Shown here one piece after another: positions 1 to 5,519 of a DNA stretch of 5,634 nt. The position numbers and the translations under genes were made by a program. Source of the stretch: Odoribacter sp. GTDB taxonomy: Bacteria > Bacteroidota > Bacteroidia > Bacteroidales > Marinifilaceae. The notes under the pieces are model-generated. The model saw only the letters and a list, made by a program, of their open reading frames with translations. It was not told the DNA's origin and did not search any database. The stretch spans positions 1-5,634 of the forward strand of contig JAHHTT010000086.1 in the NCBI GenBank assembly GCA_020024465.1, read 5' to 3'. Positions within the stretch are counted from its first letter, which is position 1. Each line of letters starts with the position of its first letter.

Positions 1-39
1 TAAACCGATTAATCTTGAAATCATCTTTTGATTCATCAT
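1..39 (-). CDS. Possible start of a gene running off the left edge (partial)
   Basis: On the minus strand an ATG at 39-37 is preceded by AAGGCGGTGAT, which differs by one base from the ideal AAGGAGGTGAT ribosome binding site, with about six bases between GGCGG and the ATG. The thirteen visible codons read MMNQKMISRLIGL, a basic then hydrophobic start that could begin a signal peptide, a membrane protein or a short exported peptide. Nothing identifies the product. A competing frame, open from 106 to the edge and reading through VIYDESKDDFKINRF, also looks protein-like but has no good start. The call rests almost entirely on the ribosome binding site. Confidence 0.3.
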   Translation of the reverse strand, partial: MMNQKMISRLIGL

Positions 40-106
40 AAATCACCGCCTTTTGAATGGAACCAATACTCTTCTTATGCTTTCTGTAATATATAACGAA
101 AAAACG

Positions 107-130
107 CTAATTTTGGACACCTCAAATTAG
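107..130. promoter_or_regulatory. Inverted repeat upstream of the sigma fragment, operator-like
   Basis: CTAATTT at 107-113 and AAATTAG at 124-130 are perfect inverted 7-base arms around a 10-base spacer. The site is about 62 bases upstream of the sigma-fragment start, and between that gene and the possible divergent gene at the left edge. The arms are AT-only apart from the end bases and no T-run follows, so it does not look like an intrinsic terminator. A regulator-binding dyad is possible, but an AT-rich arm of this length could arise by chance. Confidence 0.25.
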
Positions 131-192
131 ATTTCCTAAAAAATCCATTGCATAATTGACTTCATGCGAATGCACGACGAGAGGAGTTTGCT

Positions 193-408
193 ATGTTTAT
201 ATATATGGCAATAATTGATGAGCCTGGAGACCGTCAGAAATTTGAATACCTTTATCGCACATATAAAGGTCTAATGTTCTATGTTGCCAATCAAATTTTA
301 CATAATATTGAAGATGCTGAGGATGCGGTGCATGAAGCATTTATCGCAATTGCTCAAAACATTAAAAAATTTCTGTATCGGCATGTTCACAAATATAACC
401 GAAAGTAA
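193..408 (+). pseudogene. Truncated sigma-70 family sigma factor (N-terminal region 2 only)
   Basis: The start is well supported: ATG at 193 follows GAGGAG at 181-186 with a six-base gap. Residues 15-60 match sigma-70 region 2: a FEYLYRTYKGLMFYVA core-binding helix, then the acidic EDAEDAVHEAFIAIAQNI helix typical of ECF-like sigma factors. Such proteins normally run to about 160-190 residues with a C-terminal region 4 helix-turn-helix. This one stops at 71, and residues after NIKK no longer look like the family. Restoring one A in the A-run at 364-369 gives KKISVSACSQI and then a stop, so a frameshift followed by decay or truncation is likely. Region 4 is absent, so it should not recognise a -35 element. 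It is convergent with agrD. Confidence 0.72.
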
Positions 409-430
409 AGTAATCGATAGCTATTTATCA

Positions 431-598
431 TTATTCATTTCGTTGATTTGAACGAGAAGGTAAATCCCTTGGTCGCAAAGGCTGATGAATAATCAGTCCA
501 GGACAAATTGGTGGGTTTGCAGGATCTGAATCATATCTAATCATATATTGTACGATTTTTTTTGTTACGGCTTCTATAAGTCTCTTTTGTTTAACCAC
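431..598 (-). CDS. agrD: AgrD-like cyclic autoinducer peptide precursor
   Basis: Predicted precursor of the cyclic (thio)lactone signal processed by the AgrB just upstream. I chose the GTG at 598-596, giving 55 residues, because AGGAG (plus-strand CTCCT, 608-612) lies nine bases before it. A GTG at 631 would add 11 residues but has no evident ribosome binding site. The layout matches AgrD: a basic amphipathic N-terminal segment (KQKRLIEAVTKKIVQYMIRY), then a small core beginning at Cys32 (ICPGLII), then a proline-rich tail HQPLRPRDLP. The tail resembles the Q-P-x-x-P-x-x-L pattern of clostridial AgrD proteins. Cys32 would form the thiolactone, with a ring of five or six residues (CPGLI or CPGLII). 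The tail is more basic than the acidic tails of staphylococcal AgrD. The assignment rests on context and pattern; the sequence is divergent and the function is inferred. Confidence 0.68.
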   Translation of the reverse strand: MVKQKRLIEAVTKKIVQYMIRYDSDPANPPICPGLIIHQPLRPRDLPSRSNQRNE

Positions 599-607
599 TT
601 TTAGTCG

Positions 608-612
608 CTCCT
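608..612 (-). promoter_or_regulatory. Ribosome binding site that decides the agrD start
   Basis: AGGAG on the minus strand, nine bases before the GTG at 598. The upstream GTG at 631 is preceded by TTCAGTAATATCTT, with no purine-rich match. This favours the shorter 55-residue precursor. Confidence 0.55.
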
Positions 613-637
613 GTTCTGTTAGATACTTCACAAGATA

Positions 638-1198
638 TTACTGAATCCCAAATCCACATCGAGATAACACCAAAAGAATCGAGACCAATGTTAAAGATGC
701 GATACTAAAATTAGCAAGGCAAGGGTTAATATGCATAGTGAACACAATGCACAGAAATACGAAAAATATTCTTTGTCTAACACTTCTTCGCAAAATGCTC
801 ATTTCTGAGACGCTAAAATGTATACTATTATTATTCACAGGTGAAAGACACCATATAATGAGAGAAGATACCACTAAAAGAATTATATTCACCGGAAACC
901 TTAGACCTTGCCCCATCATCATGCCCAGTATAAAACAAATGATGGATTGGATAAGACATCCTATGTATGAATCGATATGATACCCATTGGATTTACTTCT
1001 AATAAAAGAAAAAGTAAAGAGGAATATGAATGATTCAATTAGCTGATGTGTAAAAGACCCGATTAAAAAAAATATAAGAGCAGCAAACGTACGTTCAAGC
1101 CTCACTTGCAAAGAGTAAGTACACCACTCAAACTGATCGAGAGTAATAATATTATGCGTTACAAAATAACGTGCGATTTTATTTGCCCAATTATCCAT
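638..1198 (-). CDS. agrB: AgrB family accessory gene regulator, cysteine endopeptidase
   Basis: Integral membrane peptidase that cleaves the C-terminal tail of AgrD and helps form the cyclic signal peptide. At 186 residues it is about the usual AgrB length (near 190). The diagnostic motif is present: RSKSNGYH followed by C, with His74 and Cys81 seven residues apart, the same spacing as the His77/Cys84 catalytic pair of S. aureus AgrB. The N-terminal LDQFEWCTYSL helix and the later CLSPVNNNS segment, equivalent to the family's P-V-x-N motif, also fit. Hydrophobic spans lie near residues 38-49, 55-66, 80-96, 103-118, 143-156 and 164-179. ATG at 1198-1196 follows AGAGAAATAAAAA, a modest ribosome binding site. 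It sits 79 bases after agrC and six bases before the longest possible agrD reading. Confidence 0.93.
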   Translation of the reverse strand: MDNWANKIARYFVTHNIITLDQFEWCTYSLQVRLERTFAALIFFLIGSFTHQLIESFIFLFTFSFIRSKSNGYHIDSYIGCLIQSIICFILGMMMGQGLRFPVNIILLVVSSLIIWCLSPVNNNSIHFSVSEMSILRRSVRQRIFFVFLCIVFTMHINPCLANFSIASLTLVSILLVLSRCGFGIQ

Positions 1199-1277
1199 TT
1201 TTTATTTCTCTATATTCTTAACGATAAGATAGCACATATGATTAAGAGTTTCCACGAAATGGTAACGAATGCATAGT
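1199..1277 (-). other. agrC-agrB intergenic gap
   Basis: This 79-base AT-rich stretch is the only sizeable gap inside the agr module. I see no convincing -35/-10 pair, hairpin with a T-run, or properly spaced pair of LytTR-type direct repeats. Two CGTTA words on the minus strand are about 44 bases apart, not the roughly 21 expected for an AgrA site. It may simply be a spacer, or carry a weak internal promoter for agrBD. Confidence 0.4.
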
Positions 1278-2570
1278 TCAATGTAATGAACGCAGAGTGT
1301 TTGGAATTTCAAGCGTATAGAAAAACCATCCATCCTCATATTCTAAATTGTGAAAAGCGTTTGGGTAATAGGACAGGATGCTATCCACATTACGGAGACC
1401 AAAGCCGTGAAGCTCTGGATTTGGTTTTGTTGTATTGATATGGCCATCTGCAATACATACCGGTAAAGAACGGTTTCGAATAGAAAAGATAAAGTTCTCA
1501 TCCAGAATCGCATGCACTTCTATGTACCGCTTTTCTACAGGCAGATCCAAGCAAGCTTCGATAGCATTATCCATCAGGTTTCCTATAATTACAGCGAGAT
1601 CACAAGTTAAAACTTTAACCTCATGCAGATTGTTGAAGTGAAACTGCAGATCGATTTTATTCTTGTGCGCTATAATTGCCTTTTGATTGAAAATGGCATC
1701 TAAACCAGCGTGGTGTGTATTTACATAAAGAATTCTTTCTGTTTGTGTCTGTAATAGTTCTTGAAGATAGAATTCTGCTTGCGGGATATTGCCGTGCTGA
1801 AGCATAACATGAAGCGTATTCAAATGCTCATTATAATCGTGGGTCATTTTTCGCTGCTGCGCATATGCAGCACTGAGGATTTCAATTCCTTCTGCTTCGG
1901 ATTTTAATTTCTTATCTAATGCAAGTTTTTCCTTTTGTGTTTGCTCTATATGCTGCGTTTTTTTGACAAACAAAATTGAGCAGACTACTACAAAAGAAAT
2001 GCAGGTGGAAGCCAGAGATGTGGAAATGTTTATATTATTGAGAATGAGAAGTGCAAGCAGCAGAGAAAAACAAATGGCCAGTATATAAAGCATCGAGATT
2101 AGAAAATACCATCGCTTTTCACTATCGTCTCTCTTATTTGCTTTATTAATGTATTGCACAAATCTTGCAAACAAATACAAAACGATAAACTCACAGACAG
2201 CAATAAAAAATACAAAAGCCGCAGAGGATAAAACTTCTGCATTTTTTCTAAAGACAAAAAACAATAAACTTGATAGCGTTCCTTCTGTGCTTATAAGCAG
2301 CGCATACCAGCCCAATACAATTAGTAAGCGATTATACCAAACATCTTGATAAAGCAGAGAATTGATAAGAAAGAATGCCACTACAGAAGCGATTGCACAC
2401 AGAACGAGAGAACTTGAAAATACCAGATTTAAGGATATTCCCAATCCTAATCCGATGAGAATAATATATAAATAGAACTTGCTTTTATGGACACATCGAG
2501 ACATAAAAGCATCGAACAAAAGAGTGCTTTCCCAACATTGAAATATTGTTACAACTATTCCTGGAAGCAT
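1278..2570 (-). CDS. agrC: AgrC-type sensor histidine kinase, GHKL family
   Basis: Membrane receptor for the cyclic peptide; it autophosphorylates and passes phosphate to the adjacent response regulator. The N-terminal 200 residues hold about six transmembrane segments (near 32-50, 53-71, 80-106, 115-139, 154-178 and 184-203). A coiled-coil linker (KKTQHIEQTQKEKLALDKKL) follows. The dimerisation/phosphoacceptor motif is QQRKMTHDYNEHL with His244, the HDxxNHL-like box of AgrC/HPK10 kinases (E replaces the second N). The ATPase domain shows the N-box NLMDNAIEAC (Asn331, Asn335) and a G-box HGFGLRNV (389-394). It lacks an obvious DxGxG G1 motif, as is usual for this subfamily. At 430 residues the length is normal. 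ATG at 2570-2568 is preceded by a near-perfect AAGGAGGT (2577-2584) six bases away, overlapping the agrA stop, so translation is probably coupled. Confidence 0.95.
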   Translation of the reverse strand: MLPGIVVTIFQCWESTLLFDAFMSRCVHKSKFYLYIILIGLGLGISLNLVFSSSLVLCAIASVVAFFLINSLLYQDVWYNRLLIVLGWYALLISTEGTLSSLLFFVFRKNAEVLSSAAFVFFIAVCEFIVLYLFARFVQYINKANKRDDSEKRWYFLISMLYILAICFSLLLALLILNNINISTSLASTCISFVVVCSILFVKKTQHIEQTQKEKLALDKKLKSEAEGIEILSAAYAQQRKMTHDYNEHLNTLHVMLQHGNIPQAEFYLQELLQTQTERILYVNTHHAGLDAIFNQKAIIAHKNKIDLQFHFNNLHEVKVLTCDLAVIIGNLMDNAIEACLDLPVEKRYIEVHAILDENFIFSIRNRSLPVCIADGHINTTKPNPELHGFGLRNVDSILSYYPNAFHNLEYEDGWFFYTLEIPNTLRSLH

Positions 2571-2576
2571 AAAAAG

Positions 2577-2584
2577 ACCTCCTT
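2577..2584 (-). promoter_or_regulatory. Strong agrC ribosome binding site overlapping the agrA stop codon
   Basis: AAGGAGGT on the minus strand, six bases before the agrC ATG. It shares two bases with the agrA TAA stop (2585-2583), so ribosomes ending agrA would be placed to start agrC. Confidence 0.75.
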
Positions 2585-3299
2585 ATTTCTGATATAATTT
2601 CCAGTCCAGATATTGCTTGCGCAAAGAAGCATATCGTCGCTCACTTACCGGCAAAACCACACCGTCCTTCATGCGAACTTGATTGTATCGAAAGGACTCA
2701 ACATATGTGATATTGACAAGGAAGCTTTTATGCACCCTCATAAATCCAGCTGGACGAAGCTGTTTTTCCAGCTGATCCAAGGTTCCATAAAAGCACGGGA
2801 CGTCCGAATTGCCGTGACAGGTGTGAGGATGTATTTTTCTGCCTTCGCTTTCAAGATAAGAAATGTTCTGAATATCCACCTGCAAGGGTTCTCCATTCAA
2901 AGAGTATTGCAAAGTATGTGCATGACGCTGCAGCTCCTGAATTGCATCAGAAAGATAAATTGCAAGCTTCTCTTTAATTTGCCCTTTCAACAGGAAGCGA
3001 AAAGCTTGTACCTCATAGCCTTCTGGCGAATATTCAATATAATTTGTTACGAATATTAGTATTGATTTTGAATTAAGCATACGCATATGCTTTGCTAAAG
3101 CAACTCCATTATGAGCGCCCATATCGATATCTAAAAAAACAATATCGTATTCTTTCAGGTCCTGATCCTTCAACTGTGAAGGATTGGTTACACCGCAAAT
3201 TTCAGCTTGACAGATGCTGCGGATGCATTCCTTGACCTGAACCATAAAATCATCGACAAATATCTGACTATCATCACACACAAGTATCTTTATTTTCAC
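2583..3299 (-). CDS. agrA: AgrA-type response regulator, REC plus LytTR DNA-binding domain
   Basis: Transcription activator phosphorylated by the neighbouring AgrC-type kinase. In the 238-residue reading chosen here, the receiver domain (1-120) has the acidic pair Asp9-Asp10 (ILVCDDSQ), phosphoacceptor Asp57 in IVFLDIDMG, Thr85 (IFVTNY) and Lys105 (FRFLLKG). The LytTR domain (about 130-234) contains ISYLESEGRKIHPHT, GFMRVHKSFLVNITYVESF and a VVLPVSERRYASLRKQYLDW end. This is the standard AgrA/LytR layout and length. I chose GTG at 3299-3297 because AAAGGAG lies seven bases upstream and the product then starts directly with the receiver strand KIKILVCDD. The longer frame from 3362 adds 21 residues with no domain character. 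LytTR proteins usually bind direct repeats of about 9 bp spaced about 12 bp; no clear copy is visible here. Confidence 0.93.
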   Translation of the reverse strand: MKIKILVCDDSQIFVDDFMVQVKECIRSICQAEICGVTNPSQLKDQDLKEYDIVFLDIDMGAHNGVALAKHMRMLNSKSILIFVTNYIEYSPEGYEVQAFRFLLKGQIKEKLAIYLSDAIQELQRHAHTLQYSLNGEPLQVDIQNISYLESEGRKIHPHTCHGNSDVPCFYGTLDQLEKQLRPAGFMRVHKSFLVNITYVESFRYNQVRMKDGVVLPVSERRYASLRKQYLDWKLYQK

Positions 3300-3306
3300 C
3301 AGAAAA

Positions 3307-3313
3307 CTCCTTT
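3307..3313 (-). promoter_or_regulatory. Ribosome binding site that decides the agrA start
   Basis: AAAGGAG on the minus strand, seven bases before the GTG at 3299. It supports the 238-residue response regulator over the longer in-frame reading from 3362. Confidence 0.7.
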
Positions 3314-3365
3314 CAGAGGTACTGAAAACATTGATGTTCAAGGATTCCTCATCACATGTCATGCT

Positions 3366-4532
3366 TCAAATTTCCTCAAAAGCAAACATGGCTTCCTTGG
3401 GAAGTTTGTCATTGTCACAACCCAGCAGATATTGGATCACCTTTCTGGCATAGAAGTTTGAAATAGTGGTGTCCCAATCGGCCAGCCGGATGATCACTGC
3501 TGAGCTGTTTTCAAAATCCAACGAGATTTCTCCCCACTCGCCGTCGCAGTCTGCCTGATATTCGTAGGCTGCTGCGGCGATTTTCTTTTTTCTCTTGGTT
3601 TTGGATTTCTGCTTGATGCGAACCGCCCGGACAGCTCCCTCGGAAGCTGCAAGCAGGGTCAGCTTTTCCGTGGCTTTGCGGTAGGCTCGCTCTGCACCGC
3701 TGGCGGTGCTGCCCTCAAACAAGACCGCCAGTTCCTCAAAGGTGGGGCGGTTCTTCCATGAGCTGACCCGTCCACAGGTCATACAGATGGCCAGCCGCTT
3801 TTCCAGCAGTGTCTGCTCCCGGAAATTCAGCTTTTCAAAGGCCCTCTGGATCTTCACAGCCTGTGTGCCGTTCCATAGAATATCGGTATAATTCCAGCTG
3901 TCATCCACAGCCACGTCCTCGCCGGTTTCTTCGCCGTCCTCATCTGTCACATAGAAGGGCTGCTCATTGCGGATGCCACGGACCACTTTCAGATATTCTT
4001 CTGCAAGGGCCAGATCGCAGTTATATTTCTGGGCAAATTCAGTAACAGCATCCTTGGTATTGTGGTGCAGATATGCCATCGTGCGCAGCATTTTGTAGCT
4101 GGTCAGCGATGATACCGACCACTTTTCTTCGCCCATGCGGAAACGGAGCATGGCATCCCGCAGGAAGGGATAGATATAAGTGGCGTATTCGGCACCCTTG
4201 GCAGGATCATAGTCCATCAGCTTTTGGAGCATTTGTTCCCGGCAGGAGAGCTTCATGTCCAAAAAGCGCTCTGCCTCGTATGGTGTGCCGAGAAAAGTCT
4301 TGAGCCGCTGGTTGAGCTGCGGTTCATAGTGGTGGAGGAAGAAGGAAAAGTATTTCAGATCCTTCTTTTCCAATGCGGAAAGAATGTATTCGTTCAGCTC
4401 CGTGACAGCCGGGGGGTCAGGCTCCAGCTGGAAGATGCGCTCTGCCGCCTGATATGTGATCCCGATTGCTGACGAGGCGATGTGGTATCTGGGGATATAT
4501 CCACGCATATCCCATGTAAAGTCATCCAGCAC
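3366..4532 (-). CDS. Sigma-70-like protein with C-terminal extension, mobile-element type
   Basis: Probable sigma-factor-like transcription regulator. Residues 50-130 follow sigma region 2: a helix KKDLKYFSFFLHHYEPQL, a C-terminal YDPAKGAEYATYIYPFLRDA block equivalent to the F-D-P-x-x-G-x-x-F-x-T-Y-x-x-x-x-I-R-x-A signature. Residues 145-185 (SYKMLRTMAYL through FAQKYNCDLALAEEYLKVV) resemble region 3. Residues 225-297 resemble region 4, with AFEKLNFREQTLLEKR and a helix-turn-helix near PTFEELAVLFEGSTASGAERAYRKATEKL. A lysine/arginine-rich linker (305-318) leads to a roughly 70-residue domain of unknown role. GTG at 4532 is preceded by GGGAGGG at four bases. Base composition is near 52% GC, clearly above the agr genes. 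It may direct transcription of an integrative element's own genes, but that is inference, and core polymerase binding is untested. Confidence 0.68.
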   Translation of the reverse strand: MLDDFTWDMRGYIPRYHIASSAIGITYQAAERIFQLEPDPPAVTELNEYILSALEKKDLKYFSFFLHHYEPQLNQRLKTFLGTPYEAERFLDMKLSCREQMLQKLMDYDPAKGAEYATYIYPFLRDAMLRFRMGEEKWSVSSLTSYKMLRTMAYLHHNTKDAVTEFAQKYNCDLALAEEYLKVVRGIRNEQPFYVTDEDGEETGEDVAVDDSWNYTDILWNGTQAVKIQRAFEKLNFREQTLLEKRLAICMTCGRVSSWKNRPTFEELAVLFEGSTASGAERAYRKATEKLTLLAASEGAVRAVRIKQKSKTKRKKKIAAAAYEYQADCDGEWGEISLDFENSSAVIIRLADWDTTISNFYARKVIQYLLGCDNDKLPKEAMFAFEEI

Positions 4533-4568
4533 AGCGCCCTCCCTTCAAGTGAATTAGTACGTCAACTA
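4533..4568 (-). other. Short gap between the nuclease-like and sigma-like genes
   Basis: Thirty-six bases with no hairpin and T-run, so I see no terminator. Its left end carries the GGGAGGG ribosome binding site of the sigma-like gene. Read-through from the upstream gene is plausible. Confidence 0.4.
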
Positions 4569-5498
4569 TCAGCTAATCTTAAAAGCAATGAAATACACTG
4601 GAAAATCAAACCCATCTCGCGTAAGGATTAGTGTCGCAACCCGAGTAGCCGCATTTGGATAAGGCAACACGTTGAACGGCCTCCTTATCTGAAGGGGAAA
4701 GTCATACCCCTGCACATGAGCGGAATATCTCTTCCAGAAGGATTCAAAATCCGCAGAGTTTACATATGCAACAACGAAGGTCGCTGTACCGAGTGCATTG
4801 TAATTGACAATGGCTTTGTCAATATGAGCGTCAATGTACGCCGTTGACACACTATCCAGTCTCAGTCCTTCAAAGATTGCAATTTCTCGCCCAGTCTTGG
4901 TCAACAGTATATCTACCTCTGCAGCATCTTTTCCACCTGCCGATATGCCGTGTCGTGTCTGATCTTTTACCTCGTTATAGCCCTTAACCGAAAGCATATC
5001 TCTAAAGTAGTCGTTTATGCTATTCTCGGAACTTGATGCGTTCAACGAGGCATTCAAGCAAACTCGCTCGCCCACCTGTAACAAATCATCGAGCACACTC
5101 TGAGCCGCAGCCATATCAGTATTTAATCGTTCCTCGTTGGATGCCGGAATCATTGTAGATTCAGCTGTACTGTCAGAGGAGAAATAATAGATCTTACGAA
5201 CGAGAAGTCCTGATTCACTTGACTTAAGAGCCTTTCCTATCGCATTTTGCAGTGTGGAATCGAAAGACTGTAGTAATGATATGTCAGATTCTGCTCCTTC
5301 AAATGTGAAATCCAGAGCGTTCTTGTTCCAATTATCGCCTTTCATTCCGGCGTAGTAAGCCCAGCCGACATCATTATATTCATATTCGCATCGCTGAAAG
5401 GCTTGGGCTACATGAGCTTTGCCGAATTGCTGAAGAAATTGAACAACCCGCCTATTGAAATTTGTAGGCACGGTATATGTAAAATCATATTCACCCAT
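4569..5498 (-). CDS. Uncharacterised protein with possible PD-(D/E)XK nuclease-like C-terminal half
   Basis: I do not recognise a named family for this 309-residue cytoplasmic protein; it has no signal peptide or membrane span. The N-terminal half (1-150) contains CEYEYNDVGWAYYAGMKGDNW and a region of alternating strands and helices without motifs I can name. The second half resembles a restriction-endonuclease-like core: a helix ENSINDYFRDML (Glu158), then GKDAAEVDILL (Asp196), then REIAIFEGLRL (Glu210), then a helix YIDAHIDKAI and the strand FVVAYV. Glu158, Asp196 and Glu210 fit the E, D and E of a PD-(D/E)XK site. The usual lysine after E-x is leucine, with Arg213 next to it, so activity is uncertain. 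ATG at 5498-5496 follows GGAGGAG at six bases. It lies between two mobile-element-like genes, so it could be defence cargo; that is an inference. Confidence 0.6.
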   Translation of the reverse strand: MGEYDFTYTVPTNFNRRVVQFLQQFGKAHVAQAFQRCEYEYNDVGWAYYAGMKGDNWNKNALDFTFEGAESDISLLQSFDSTLQNAIGKALKSSESGLLVRKIYYFSSDSTAESTMIPASNEERLNTDMAAAQSVLDDLLQVGERVCLNASLNASSSENSINDYFRDMLSVKGYNEVKDQTRHGISAGGKDAAEVDILLTKTGREIAIFEGLRLDSVSTAYIDAHIDKAIVNYNALGTATFVVAYVNSADFESFWKRYSAHVQGYDFPLQIRRPFNVLPYPNAATRVATLILTRDGFDFPVYFIAFKIS

Positions 5499-5519
5499 TT
5501 TGAACTCCTCCGTTTATGT

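Noticed and set aside
409..430. Terminator between agrD and the sigma fragment
   Set aside because: ATAGCTAT is a small palindrome, but there is no GC-rich stem followed by a T-run on either strand.
599..631. Longer agrD reading from the GTG at 631 (66 residues)
   Set aside because: No ribosome binding site precedes it, while the GTG at 598 has AGGAG nine bases upstream and gives a more typical AgrD length.
738..980. 80-codon open frame on the plus strand opposite agrB
   Set aside because: It is antisense to agrB, whose catalytic motif is intact, and shows no domain or convincing ribosome binding site.
2613..3059. 148-codon open frame on the plus strand opposite agrA
   Set aside because: It lies entirely antisense to a clearly coding response regulator and its translation has no recognisable domain.
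3300..3362. Longer agrA reading from the ATG at 3362
   Set aside because: The extra 21 residues have no domain character and no good ribosome binding site; the GTG at 3299 has AAAGGAG seven bases away and begins at the receiver domain.
3706..4472. Several 60-80 codon plus-strand open frames opposite the sigma-like gene
   Set aside because: They arise from the GC-rich coding bias of the opposite strand; they overlap each other and have proline/serine/arginine-rich translations without family character.
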